Positions 38,901-49,760 of a stretch of 64,000 bases of DNA are shown here, in pieces. Positions within the stretch are counted from its first letter, which is position 1, and each line of letters opens with the position of its first letter. Position numbers and translations under genes: made by a program. The stretch spans positions 17,021,501 through 17,085,500 of the forward strand of contig CM072870.1 in NCBI GenBank assembly GCA_036937835.1, given 5' to 3'. The notes beneath the pieces are model-generated. The model worked only from the letters and a program-made list of their open reading frames with translations. It ran no database searches and was not told the DNA's origin. Origin of the DNA: Pampus argenteus. Its lineage: Eukaryota; Chordata; Actinopteri; Scombriformes; Stromateidae.

Positions 38901-39022
38901 CAGATAGACAAAGTTCCAGGTCTGACTTGAATGGCGTACCAGATGAGATCCCCTCTCCTGGAGGGGAAGGGTCAGAAAATGGACATTCAACAGACTTGGA
39001 CATGGCCGGTCCAAAAGTCTAG
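11538..39022 (+). CDS. ano8: Anoctamin 8 (TMEM16H), complete
   Basis: Nineteen coding exons: 11538-11712, 26571-26681, 27242-27374, 30304-30442, 30531-30627, 30869-30985, 31167-31294, 31586-31747, 31830-31982, 32272-32398, 32659-32714, 32829-32903, 35069-35316, 35427-35586, 35754-36188, 36334-36525, 36812-36943, 37740-37850, 38288-39022. They total 3486 bases and encode 1161 residues; phases match at every junction. Residues 1-58 are an Ala-rich, disordered start. The anoctamin dimerisation domain follows (KLFGKRLLQAGRH, then DTTDDHTLLWLLNHIR). Hydrophobic segments begin at KIAMYFAWLGFYTTSM (exon 7) and continue through exons 8, 9, 10, 12, 16, 17 and 18, fitting the ten-helix fold. Exons 13-15 encode a long acidic cytoplasmic loop (EEESLIDCGLKLRKVSF, LEEGSPTMVEKG) with twelve consecutive Ala (residues 690-701). 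The C-terminus has a charged coiled coil (QQLQRRKREEEERQRQAE), then NNVMKLKQIIPLQ and FLSFKFLKSPE. In mammals ANO8 is reported as an ER-plasma membrane tether; ion or lipid transport is uncertain. Human is about 1230 residues with a Pro-rich tail that is missing here. Whether this is the ano8a or ano8b duplicate is unresolved. Confidence 0.96.
20400..20890. repeat. Common percomorph dispersed repeat
   Basis: Contains phrases I recognise from a repeat abundant in percomorph genomes: ATTGCCATTTGGTACAGACA, ACCAAATACCTGCAAAACTA, TAGCATTGTCATTGTGAGCA, TTTAGCATGCTGACATTAGC and a following block ending TACGAGCATGGCTGTA. It is degenerate, with no open frame or clear terminal repeats. I cannot name the family with certainty. 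Confidence 0.6.
22150..22184. repeat. (CA)n microsatellite in ano8 intron 1
   Basis: About 17 CA units, uninterrupted. Confidence 0.97.
22871..22947. repeat. Compound CA-rich microsatellite in ano8 intron 1
   Basis: Interrupted CA runs at 22876-22889 and 22911-22921 followed by a longer run to 22947. Confidence 0.9.
26261..26296. repeat. (TG)n microsatellite upstream of ano8 exon 2
   Basis: About 18 TG units, roughly 275 bases before the exon 2 acceptor. Confidence 0.97.
29700..29905. repeat. Purine-rich (GA) tract in ano8 intron 3
   Basis: About 200 bases of almost pure A and G on the plus strand, built of GGAGAGGA-like units with few pyrimidines. Weaker tracts of the same kind occur at 21296-21540 and 28020-28140. 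Open frames here are low-complexity artefacts. Confidence 0.8.
30443..30530. repeat. Simple-repeat-filled 88-base intron (ano8 intron 4)
   Basis: The complete intron between exons encoding the dimerisation domain. It begins GTCAGT, then carries a CA run (30454-30477), a TTTA run (about 30488-30511) and a short polypyrimidine tract ending at CAG 30528-30530. Most of the intron is microsatellite. Confidence 0.9.
32904..35068. other. ano8 intron 12, no gene seen
   Basis: A 2.2 kb intron between DMERLKE (exon 12) and MLATLLI (exon 13). A 228-codon open frame at 33156-33842 has no recognisable domain, no matching phase with flanking exons and low-complexity stretches. I regard it as chance. No RNA gene or mobile element was recognised. 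Confidence 0.6.
35940..35975 (+). repeat. In-frame (GCT)12 repeat encoding polyalanine in ano8 exon 15
   Basis: Twelve perfect GCT codons give Ala 690-701 in the cytoplasmic loop, followed by Gly/Ala/Thr-rich sequence of related codons to about 36010. Codon purity suggests recent slippage. Confidence 0.97.
37503..37553 (+). other. Candidate cassette exon in ano8 intron 17
   Basis: Fifty-one bases flanked by a possible acceptor (pyrimidine-rich stretch, then TTTAG ending at 37502) and a good donor (AAG then GTAAAC). It is open in the frame set by exons 17 and 18, both of which meet at phase 0, and would insert 17 residues, ILALSALLSVADYIRKK. The insertion falls in the hydrophobic helix after ISIVILE. 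I do not recall it in human ANO8, so it may be chance, a cryptic exon or a fish-specific alternative exon. Confidence 0.25.
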
Positions 39023-42000
39023 TAGCTCCCAAGAAAACAAATGTGTCTTTGGTTACACCTCAACTAAAGAAATGATGTGTTTACTGTGAGGAAAGGCCTA
39101 ACCTTCCTTCTGTGCTGTCACAGGCCATGTGTTGAAGTACTTGAAGTAGATGAAAGGAAAGGTTGAAAGTGATCAGAGGTAACTGTTCATTTGGTTTGAT
39201 TTTTTTGCTCAGAGACAAAAAAAAAACAGGCTTCATAAGAAAGACATAACCCTTCTGTCATGACAGAAAATACACACACACACACACACACACACTCCCA
39301 TACACACACAAACATACAAATCCTTCCTTGTCTGCAATACATAAAGAAATGCATGAGCTGCGTTTCTAATGTTTTTTAAGCCTTTAAAGCAAAGAGCTGT
39401 GTTTCATGATTTCTTTTAGTCAGAAATTGTAATCATCTCAGTGGCCTCCCACGAGGACGTAACAGCCTGTTGTGGAGGAAAAAGATTTAAAAAACGAAAA
39501 AACAAAACGAAAACATTCACAGTGGTATGAAAGAATCACAGATTGTACTTCAAACTAAACTACTGCGAGTCTTTTTCAACCATTACAACACACATGATTA
39601 TTAGATAACTGTCTCATTTTTAACTGTGAAGAATTCTTGGGCCCTTCACTTTTATATTAAAGTGGGACAATGGAAAAGCAATACCAATCAGTAGTTATAA
39701 GTACTACTGCAATTCGTATCAATCATCACACTCCCTTAATAAGCATCCCTGATATATCACCAGCTTTATTCTCAAAGCTGAGGTGATGTCTACACTTTTT
39801 TTCCATCCTGTGGCAGTATCATAACTGTTTGAAAAGTAAAGAGCTTAGTAAGTCAAGCTGCCACATAACAATATTTTCCCCCGAGAGAGAAAAAGCAAAA
39901 AATAAATAAATAAATAAAAATGCATAAGTAGACATAGGTGATTTTTGAGAAAATGGAGCATGGAAGCCTGTTGCTTGCTGTTCCCAGTCCAAGCTTGTAG
40001 ACCGCCTTGTAAACACAGATGGTGCTCCATTCCACGAGCACAGTTAAAGAGGTTACATTTGCACTAAACCCTTACGCCCTGCATAGAAAACCTATCTCTC
40101 TCTGCAGGAGAGAGGGCCAACACCAGCCTTCCTCATAACATTATGCAAAAGCTGGATTGCTTTGATTTCCTCCTTTCACACACAGTACATGCTACATCTA
40201 CTCACCTGTCTCTGCTCACAGCAACCGGGAGATTTTCCCTAAATATTCAGTTGCTCTTATTTCTGTTGAGCTCCACATCTTTTTTTATACACACCGTTTG
40301 CTGCATTGCTTTATTGCAGTGCTGATGATGGGAATTTCCTTTTTGTAACCAAAGCAGTATTTTTCGGATTATACTGTTAACCCAAAATGTATGTATGTTT
40401 TGTTGATCACGTGCATCATAGACAGACTGTATATTGTACCTCGAGTAATCAAGCCCATCATCTACCATTAACTGGTATTTCACTACCGCAGGTTCTCCAG
40501 GAGGTGGTGCCAGAGTTTATCTGCATAGCAAATTGTGTTGTGAACCACTTTTTAGTGTGCTATTGAATGTTTACCCAATGCCATCATTGTGTGATGCAGC
40601 AAGGGAAGCGGGCTGCAGTTTTAGATGCTTTGAAAGGAAAATGTATTAAACAGCCATTAGAAAAGGTACGCATAAAAGAAAGGACACGGTAGGTTGAGAG
40701 ATGAAAACATTAACTATGCATTTCAATACCACCACCTCTGGCAAGGATTTTGGCAATAACACTGAGTTGCAGGAGACTTACCTGTAATACTGTAAGTCTA
40801 CACGTACCCCTCCATCCACGGCACCCGTCCATCCTGCATTATCCCTACCCAGACTCTATGCACCATGTCCCTGCTTTGTGTCTGCTCAGTATTCACTGTA
40901 AGTGTCAGTGAATGCAGCACTGTCAGATCCCCACTCTCATGTTTAATGCAAGTAATCTCCCCTGACTCACAATTAAAATAATAACAATAATCTCACCCAT
41001 CGATCGCTTTGTGTTCATAGAGTCTTGTTTCACCTGCGGGTGGTGATGACATTGACCTTCAAGTCTCTGCATCTCGCTGCTGCTTTCATGATATGTGTAA
41101 CAACGTAATAAGTCTAGTGCACCTTTTTCCAATCACTCGCATAAAGAAAAAGACAAGACGGGCAAAAATGTGATGATGATTTTTCTTAATGACAAATGCA
41201 ATAAGGAAATAGACAGGACATTAATTTGTGTGGTCACGGTATCATTTCAAAGTCAATCGATGTTCTTTTTAATATTTGAAAGTCTTTGGTTTTTTTTTTA
41301 CAAATGTAAAATGAGAAGTGGCTAAGAGAAATGCAATATGATCAGTGTCTTTTGTATCATTCTCATAGGCATCGTTAATGGGACACATGACAGAGATCAG
41401 GATGTTACCGCGTAGCTGAGCTTTGTCTCATCAAAACCTTTTTTTTTTTTCTTTTTTTTTCTTGCAGCATTTAGATTTCAGGGATGAATGACTTCATGAT
41501 GCAATAGAGTCCATATATCATTTGAAAGTTTGTGTAGAAAGGAGAAGCCAGCGACAAAGCAGAGGTGACTTAAATAAGAGGAAAGAAGATATGGGCATGA
41601 CATTGGTGCAACACAGTAGTTTAGGCCTCCATGTAGTTCCTCCTTATTCAGGGAAAACATACAACTTCATAGAATGGAAATAGATAGCATTAACCAACTT
41701 ATTACTTCTACCATCCTTGTATTTTTAGCAACAGCAACATACTGTCCTTTTCTGAATATTGTCTTTAAAAAAAAAAAAGCTTTGGTTGAAGTAACTCTAA
41801 ATATTGGACGGTTTTGGATATCGTAGAAAACTTCAAGAGGCATCCCACAGCAGAGACAGCACCATCACTGTTTTCTTTGGGCCCAGCACAGGTGTCCGAG
41901 CAGAAGGACAGCAGCTCAGACAACTGAGCCGTCTCAAATTCACTATCAAAGCAACAGCGGTTCTTAAAAGGATTTTTTTGGCTTATTTAGACTTTACAAG

Positions 42001-42345
42001 CACCATGAAACATTATGTGAAATCAGTGGGATAGGACTGAAAGAGTTTAGCGAACGTACTGTCTTCTTCTGGATTCTAAGAGTGGATGTGAACAGGTGAG
42101 ATTCTCACCACAGCTACATTAAAACCTGACCCTAACCTCAAAGTTTAAGATTAGACATCTTCATGGAAGCCTCACTTCCTGAACATCATACGCTCTTCCA
42201 ATGTACCACTGTACAAAAAAAAAAAAAAAAAAAATTCTTTTAAAGAAAAATACTGGGAAATGGGACTATTTATTTCTTTTAATTTATTTTGTCATATTTT
42301 TGTAAGACCTGAAAAATAGTTAATAAAACTATTTCCAATGCATTT
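39023..42345 (+). other. ano8 3' UTR
   Basis: Non-coding from the stop codon to a polyadenylation signal AATAAA at 42322-42327, with GT-rich sequence just after it. It contains a CA run at 39272-39295 and a long A run at 42213-42233. The length (about 3.3 kb) is inferred; earlier weak signals could give shorter messages. Confidence 0.55.
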
Positions 42346-42439
42346 CATGTGTTGTGAGAAATTTGTTCCTGTGAAAATTGTCACTGTGCACAAATGTTTG
42401 TCAGTATTAAGTACCCATTTTAAGTACCACATGACAAAT

Positions 42440-45390
42440 ACCCAGTTTCAGTCCAGTTTTATTTCAGCAAAGCTAAAAAGAACATATCTGATCTAACACA
42501 CATGAGATGGGGCAAGGCCTATGGTGTTGTAGAACAGCCTGAGCAGAAGCATAACGTGGTTTTACACTTCATAAACAGACAGGATATTTACACTGTAGGT
42601 AGGAAGATGACTGTCAACCCACATTGCAGCATAGACTTATAGAAGGTCAAGAGGATGAGACTCTGCTGGGCAGTGATAAGAACGTGGGTTTTTTTTTCTT
42701 AAAAAAAAAAAAAAGCTTTATTCAGTGTTGTACAGTATGTGACACCAACACAAACTGAATCTCAGTAACAAGGCAGGATGGCAACCGCACTTTGCTGTGC
42801 ATGCGTATTGTGCATTCAATGGCTGAAATCATAATACCCATTTTAGTCCCGTGTCCCTGTGTAACAGCTCTCAGATGAATCCACTCAGGGCCGCCACAAG
42901 TACAGAATGAACAGCAGTCCTACAGCTATCGTGAGCTAGGAGAGGAAAAGGGTCCGAACCATGATGACGGGTTCTAAGGCATTTTCTGAGGCTTAATACC
43001 GTCCACAATCACATGAGATCACATCACAGCTTCAAACCTCTCAAGTTTTATTACTGTCCAGGTTGGTATTCCAGAAAGCCGGTTTCACAGACTCTGAGAC
43101 TAACCCTGAACTATGAGTTGATGAATCCTGAGATGGATTTTTGTTCCTGGCTGTGCATTTTTTTTAAATTTAAATTAAGAATATAGTTAGATAGTTTTAA
43201 AATATATATATATATAAATTAAAGACATGATTGTAAACTCACTTAATAATGTGTTTGGTGATTTTCACTTGAAAAGGTGTTGAGATTTAAAATTTTAGAC
43301 ACTTATTTGTATCTTGACTCAGTAGCATTCAGTGACTTTAAATTAAAACACTGCCTGAAATGCTCTGAATTACTTTTAAAACTACATTCTGCAGCTGCAC
43401 CACAATCCTGTTTACTCTAAATATTAACATATAATCTCCAATATAAGATTTATATATATAAGATTCAGTGCGACCCATCACATTATGAGTGATATAGATG
43501 ATTATTCACTGATCTTGCATTTTTGAAGCTTCATTCAGATTTTTTTTCAAATTCAAACACATTAGACATTATGTGCAATGAATATTTCAGTGCAGGAACT
43601 GCTCTAACAAACTGACAACTGCAGAGACACAATGAACCACATTAAAAAATTAACTTCTATTTGCAAAAATGTCAAAGCAAAGGTTTTATTCTGACCTGAG
43701 GGTGAATTCACACTTTGTAATATTTGTATGCAAGGGCAACCCGCTGTTCAGGGAAATGACTGATGTGCATAAAAGCCGTAATTTTATATTTTGTTTCTGA
43801 CATACAGTTAGCCTCTGCTAATTAATGTGCTTTAATATTAACTGAATCCATGAGGAAATGAAACAGTGTCTGGTTCTGAAAGGAGGAGATAAAGGGGAAA
43901 AAAAAGGGTTTGTTGAAGAAAAGATGTTAAGTTCACAGAGTCAGATCCCCAAGTTTAAATTACCTCTCTTTCTGGAACCGAAAGCCCAGTTTCCCTCATC
44001 TCAGGCTTAACAAACTCGGAGTTCAGTTTTCGTTATACCCGCTCTCTAGAATACCACCCAGGAATATAATGCCCAGCTGTGAAAACATCAACATGCAAGG
44101 CAAGATAAAATCCACTGTGCACCAGGGCTCTTGTCTTTACCTTCACATGGGTCGTTTCCTAACGTATCCGTGGGCATGTATTATTTTACAAAAAAAGCAC
44201 ACACAAACATACTAATTCTGGTATTGGCAATTATTTACACACATAATGTATTCTTTTTCCCCTTTTCTGGACATTACATATTTTTCCTCACTATCTGTGT
44301 ATCTGTTACCACGTTGTGCAAAAAATAATAATAAAATCCCCACATTAGGATTTAACTTCTGCTCATGAAAAGCCTTATACTCGGCTTTTCATTTCTTTTT
44401 CCCTTTACACCCACTGATGACAGAACAGTTAAAACTTGAGCCAATTCCATTCACATTAGCTTCAGTTAGACAGAAGGTGGTGCTAGATGCAAAACTATTT
44501 CTCAGAAACACCAAGACAACACTTAATCCTACAAGCACAAGATCCCAGATTGAATAGAGATATGCATATTCACCATAAACACACACACGTCTAAGGGGAA
44601 ATCTGGAAGAATTGCTTCTACTTTGTGCTGTTCTTCACAGTGCATTCTTGGTTCTGTTGATTTTAAACAGTGTGGAGAAATGTTGCAACGCCCCCATGTG
44701 GCTGCAGAGTGGGCAGTGAAACTGAGAAGGTGGGCACTGTGGCTGGCAGGAAGCGTATTGCCATACATAAACAATAACAGTTAATAAAATTAAAACAGTA
44801 ACAAAATGTTATCTTTGCACAAATCAGGACAGACTCTCCAGGTGACAGAAGGCTACACAACTCTTGTACCAGTATGACACTGTTTTTCAGGATAAAGTCT
44901 GTCAAATCTGTCAAGTCCATCGCCGATCTTAAATCTACTCTGTCACTTTTTCAACTATTCATTCACCTCACACATACAGTACAACACACTATACACACAC
45001 ACACACACTCACAGCTCAACATGCATACAAACATACACTTATCCACACAGGAAATGGTCAATATAAATTAAAGAAACATCAGTATGAAGTCCTGTCCTCA
45101 AGGCCAAAGTATCACTTACTAACAGTGGGAGGGAGATAGCTTGGGAGAAAATGTTACTGCAAAATCTTTTAAAACCAGCTACGTCATTTATGACCATTTA
45201 TCGTTACATTTTTTATGCACATGATCTTTAGGCCATAAGTGGCTGCTTTGTTAACGGCAATTTCACCAATTCTCTGGGTGACTCGTAATTTCATGCCAGG
45301 AAAGGCATCCTGCTGTAGTACAGAATGGCCAGAAGTTCTTACTCTGTTCTTTGTGTATATTGGCTATGCCCTGTACACAAATGCACACAC
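42440..45390 (-). other. dda1 3' UTR
   Basis: Follows the dda1 stop on the minus strand. Candidate AATAAA signals on that strand are at 42722-42717 and 42463-42458, so the message would end within about 100-400 bases of the ano8 message end. No coding potential was recognised in the 2.9 kb. A short CA run lies at 44994-45008. Confidence 0.45.
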
Positions 45391-47404
45391 TTATGAGTCC
45401 TCATTCATCTCCTGGCTATCTGTCCTGGCGATCTTCCTTGGGGGTGCTGGGCTGTCACCCTCACCTTGTTCCTGTTCCCTTTTCTTTGCTGCATTCTGTT
45501 TGACACAAAGGATTACATAGCAGTCAGTAAAGTGTAATAAAAGTAAATTTCACTTTAATAGTAATCCAGCGATCAAAAGATTAATCACTGCATTATGAAG
45601 CTCACAACACCTAATTAACAATGTTGATAAGTACATTTGATAAGTAGATTTAGAAAATTAACTCAGGAGAACTGAACATGCTCACCTTTTTGTCCCACTG
45701 CTGATGCAGGTAACGCAGGAGGATGTTGGTTTTCTCTGTTACAATAACTGTAGAGAAAACACAACCAGCATATTACCGACAAATTTACTTTTAAAGCTGA
45801 CCATCTTGGAGCACAGTCTCCAAAAAAACAATGCCAGCTTAGCCTGAGTTAATATGCATATATTGAAGACACGTCAGTGATAAACTTCAACAAAGGCTTC
45901 TTGTACGTACAGCCTTACTGCAAATGTATGGTTTTAAGTGACTATTCTCTCATAGTATTGACCCCGAGCCTTTTGCTGTGAGTCTGGTACTTACTCTGTT
46001 CAGAGGGGTATTCACGTGTCGGAAGATAAACAGAGGGCCTTCGGTTCTGTAAGACAGGACGGTAATTATGTTATGTTAAATGTTATACATTATTTATGTA
46101 TAAATGATTTGAAAGGAACAATCACAGCATTTGTCGTGACTACTGTTAGACATCTTATTCCACAGTGCATTGGGATTAATGACAGTGTGAGGAAATAAAT
46201 AACATCATAGTCTACTTACAGATGCTTTACACACAGAGTCTGCATGAAACCTGCTGAAGTTGCTCTTATTGTAGACAGGAAGTCCTTTCAAGAAATCCGC
46301 CTGTGGGAAGAGTGTGAGGTGATCGGTTAATCCTGCAGCTCTAGTTCGCTGAATTCATCTCTGACCCGAACATAAATATTAATCTCACGTCACCTGCCAA
46401 TCTGTCTCCCATAGTGATTCTACTTTTAGCATGCAGGCCCATTTCTGTTGTTAATCACCAATTTAGAACACATGCTGTATAAGCAGCATGTTGCTGTTGT
46501 AGCTGCTGGAGGTTTGTTTGAACCGCTTTATATACACAGATATCCAGTTTAGTCCAGTTGTTGCCAACCTAAGGGTCAAGTCTCTTCAACGGGTCACCAG
46601 ATAAATCTGAAGGATCGTGAGAAGATTAATCGGAGAGGAAATAAAAAAAAAAAGTTCTGATACGCAAATCTGTTTCCAGTTTTTGGAGTTTTTCTCTCAT
46701 CTTTGATTTATTGAAATGAAACCCTGTGAGACATTTAATAAATCACTGCTGGAGCTGTTAACAACTCAGACATCTGAAATGTGACTCAGACTACACGCTG
46801 TTTTGTAAGACATCAAAAGCCAAAAAAAACTTGGAAACTACTGATGTATTATTCAACGATGTGTTGTATTTTAAAAGCTTGTGACATTATCCACTGTGTC
46901 AAATCATCTGGAAAAAATAACTAAAGCTGTCCAATAAATGTAGTGGAGTGGAAGTATAAAGTAGCATTAAAAGGAAACACTCAAGTAAAGTAAAAGTACC
47001 TCAAAATTGTACTTGAGTTACAGGGAGAGATAGGACACACTAAGTGACTGGATACAGGATACAGACAGCAATGCTGGGTGTGTCCTCATTTTAGCAAGAC
47101 GGTACACGCTTAACAGGCCTGCTGCCTTTCACGTAACGTCCCCATTAACCTTCCAACTGCAGGCGATGACAAGAGATTAAATGTACAGCAAGTGGCGTCA
47201 AATTAGCGAGTCAGGGCTGAGCAGCTCCGAGCACAAAACGATACCGGTTCGGCCTTTTAGTGAATGAATGCAAACCAGGAGAAGCAGCTGTGGTGACCAG
47301 CTACCAGCTAACTAACGTTAACATATGCCCTCTGAGATCGATACCGCATCTTAAGATGACTTTAGTAGCTTTCTATAGGTATGTGAATCATGTACCTTCT
47401 CCAT
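45391..47404 (-). CDS. dda1: DDA1, DET1- and DDB1-associated protein 1, complete
   Basis: Five coding exons on the minus strand: 47404-47396 (ATG GAG AAG only), 46300-46220, 46046-45995, 45747-45686, 45495-45391. They encode 102 residues, the same length as human. Conserved blocks are ADFLKGLPVYNKSNFSRFHAD, NRRPSVYLPTREYPSEQ, IIVTEKTNILLRYLHQQWDKK and a polar tail ending PRKIARTDSQEMNEDS. DDA1 is a small subunit that binds DDB1 and supports CUL4-based ubiquitin ligases, including the DET1-DDB1 complex, in the nucleus and cytoplasm. The first coding exon has only nine coding bases, so the start rests on homology and splicing: MEK joined to ADFLKG matches the family N-terminus. Intron 1 (1.1 kb) contains repeat copy B. 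Orientation relative to ano8 (convergent) matches human. Confidence 0.97.
46450..47036 (-). repeat. Dispersed fish repeat, copy B, in dda1 intron 1
   Basis: Read on the minus strand it starts near GTAACTCAAGTACAATTTTG and passes through ACTCCACTACATTTATTGGA. It then shares with copy A the blocks around CAGATTTATCTGGTGACCC and CTCCAGCAGCTACAACAG. It carries extra internal sequence compared with copy C. Confidence 0.7.
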
Positions 47405-47790
47405 GGTAATGGTTGCAATCTCCAATGTCGAGTCGCCGACTTGTGGACTTGGTGTCTGATGTTGAGCGTGCTACGGTTAGCCGCGCTAGCTTACCGGACA
47501 GTTAGCCGACACAGCTGTCCTATCAGGACCTCTTGCCAAAAGAAAACAACGACCTTCATACATAAATTGTTGTTTCCATTCTAGATCCTGACGCCCATGA
47601 AGAAAATTATATCAAATTCATAAAAAATAGCTCATAAGTTGACAAAGCTAGCTACACAGGACTTCTTCAGCTAACATGATGGCTTGGTGGTAGCGATACT
47701 TCCTTGGCCACGCCCTGAAAAGCGCCCATTGGCTTGATTTTGCCCCCACGTGTTAGTCGGCTTGATCAAACAGCCAATCATTAAGCAGAA
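47405..47790 (-). promoter_or_regulatory. dda1 5' leader and promoter region
   Basis: Upstream of the dda1 start. ATTGG at 47728-47732 reads CCAAT on the minus strand and CCAAT at 47774-47778 is in the opposite sense. A CACGTG E-box lies near 47747-47752. No TATA box was seen. The transcription start is not determined. Confidence 0.45.
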
Positions 47791-47897
47791 CAAAGTCTGA
47801 CCCCTCCTTAAATATTGACGAGGCAGATTCATCTAAAGAGCATCACAACATATCCAACAGCTTGAAATGTAACGTTACTGACCTTTATCTGCAAACA

Positions 47898-48205
47898 GCA
47901 GTGGTGGAAAGTAACTGAAAGTACATTTATTCAAATACAGTACTCAGATACAATTTTGTGGTACTTGTACTTAACTTGAGTATTTTTTTAATTTGATGCT
48001 ACTTTATACTTTCAGTCCACTAAATTATAGAAGGAAATGTACTTTCTACTCCATATTTATCTTACAGCTTTAGTTACTTTTCAGATGAATATTAGACACA
48101 CTGGATAATATAACAAGCTCTTAAAATACATTGTTAAAACCCTTTGGTGACCCTTTGGAGGGGCTTGAACCCTAAGTTGGGAACTACTGGACTAAACTAT
48201 CTAAA
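47898..48205 (+). repeat. Dispersed fish repeat, copy C, truncated
   Basis: Begins with CAGTGGTGGAAAGTAACTGA, the intact terminal sequence of the family, then TTTGTGGTACTTGTACTTAA and the shared block GGTGACCCTTTGGAGGGGCT...AACTACTGGACTAAACT. It stops there and lacks the right half present in copy A. Confidence 0.75.
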
Positions 48206-49080
48206 TGAGGACTGGTGAGTTTACCATATTAATGAGCACTGTGGGAATGTGTGTAGGGCACCCTGTGAAGAAAAGCAGTAGAAATCTATGATTGTAGAGA
48301 ATGACCATTGCACCACTGACACTGTGATGTTCCTTAAACCAGGAGAGCACCTGATAATTAAAACATATATATAAGAGTACAGAGGCACTGTTGCAGTTTC
48401 AAGCTTTTGGTTTTACTTAAAAACATTGTTTTAAATATGCAAAAATACTCCATCCTTTATTGGAGTGACTCTACTTGTATTCAGTGTTCTTTGATATCCA
48501 GGTATGCTTGTTTCAGCTACCTCAAACTACAACATACAGCATTATCAATATCAATATATAGATTATGACACAGTACCTATTTTATAATAGACCTTGAATT
48601 AACCTTAATTTGTTGCAACTGAAGAAGAGGTTTGCTGGGATTTGATGTCTGTGGTCTCCTCTCACCTCACCCTAGCACCTGCTTTCTTGGGCTTCTTACA
48701 TATAGTTACCTAGCAACCAATTCCATGGCAACTGCAAAAGGACCAGCTCCTTGTGATGCTGGAGAACTGAATACTAATGAGAAAGAGTGAAATTTCTTAA
48801 CTATTGCGGAATATTTGTTCATAGTAACTTGAGTATTTTGAGGAAATTCAAAATAATGAAAAATAACTAAACAAGGCGGTCAATGACATGAATCAGACAA
48901 AACTATCAATAGAAACTTTTTCAAAGCATAGGCCAAAAGTGATAAAGCTACACTGTTATGTACAGTACACGATTTAACAAACTGAGTATCTCACAGTTCA
49001 TTTTTAGTGTAGCGACCCTGCAGTAATGTTACAGTGATTAGAGTTCTATGATTTCCTACGGTCTGTGAATGTGTCTGAAT
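48206..49080. other. Intergenic stretch between dda1 and abhd8, no gene seen
   Basis: AT-rich, with no open frame of note and no recognisable RNA gene. In human MRPL34 lies between these genes. I found no frame here, or in the 3.3 kb before abhd8, that resembles its conserved basic C-terminus. Confidence 0.5.
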
Positions 49081-49089
49081 GGATGTGAG

Positions 49090-49760
49090 TGCGAGGGGGC
49101 GGGGGAGCAGGTGAGAGAGTGAGCGCGAGCCCGAGAGAGTGTGTGGATGCAGGACGAGACGAGAGAAGTTGATGAGTGAGAGCGTAATTGTTTTTGTGTT
49201 CTTTTGGCGTGGTTACGGCCGACAGTAACCGGGTTCAGTAACCAACTCGTTCAACAATAAATACAAGGTTGGTTGAACAAGGGTTTTTTATTTTAGTTAA
49301 CGCAAAGTAAAAAATATTTTAGATAAATCACAAGCTGTCACGTTGCTTAGTTATGAGGCTACCTTTTACACCACTGTTGTTTCATGTTGTTCAAGAGCAT
49401 GTCCTCTGGTTGTTTTACATCACATAGCAGCAGGGGGCAGCTGCATATCCACAATCTCAACTAGGACGTTTCAGTTGATGGAGTAAAAACACCGGTGACA
49501 CCGGGCTGAGCTCCGGCGCTGAGCTCTGTCACCAACATTGGACCATGCAGATATCTGGAGCCCCTGGACAGTAGAAAGATATGCAGTTAGCAGGCTGATA
49601 CTGGCCGCCATGTGGAGGCTACCGAAAGGACGAGCGATAAATTAGATTATTGGATTGACTGCAACAGATTATAGCTCCCCTTCTTCATCGGTGCTTCATG
49701 AGTAAAACGCACCAATCTGATCATATTTAACGCGGGATTTTGCAACTATAAAAGGTAGGC
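49090..49760 (+). promoter_or_regulatory. Probable abhd8 promoter / non-coding first exon
   Basis: A GC box (GGGGGCGGGG, 49095-49104) and locally raised CpG content around 49085-49220 and 49490-49540 stand out from AT-rich surroundings about 3 kb before the abhd8 coding exon. At 49747-49754 TATAAAAG is a good TATA box, but the same bases followed by GTAGGC can also be a splice donor (AAAAG|GTAGGC). Because the coding exon opens with an acceptor two bases before its ATG, an upstream non-coding exon must exist and probably lies here. Confidence 0.4.
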
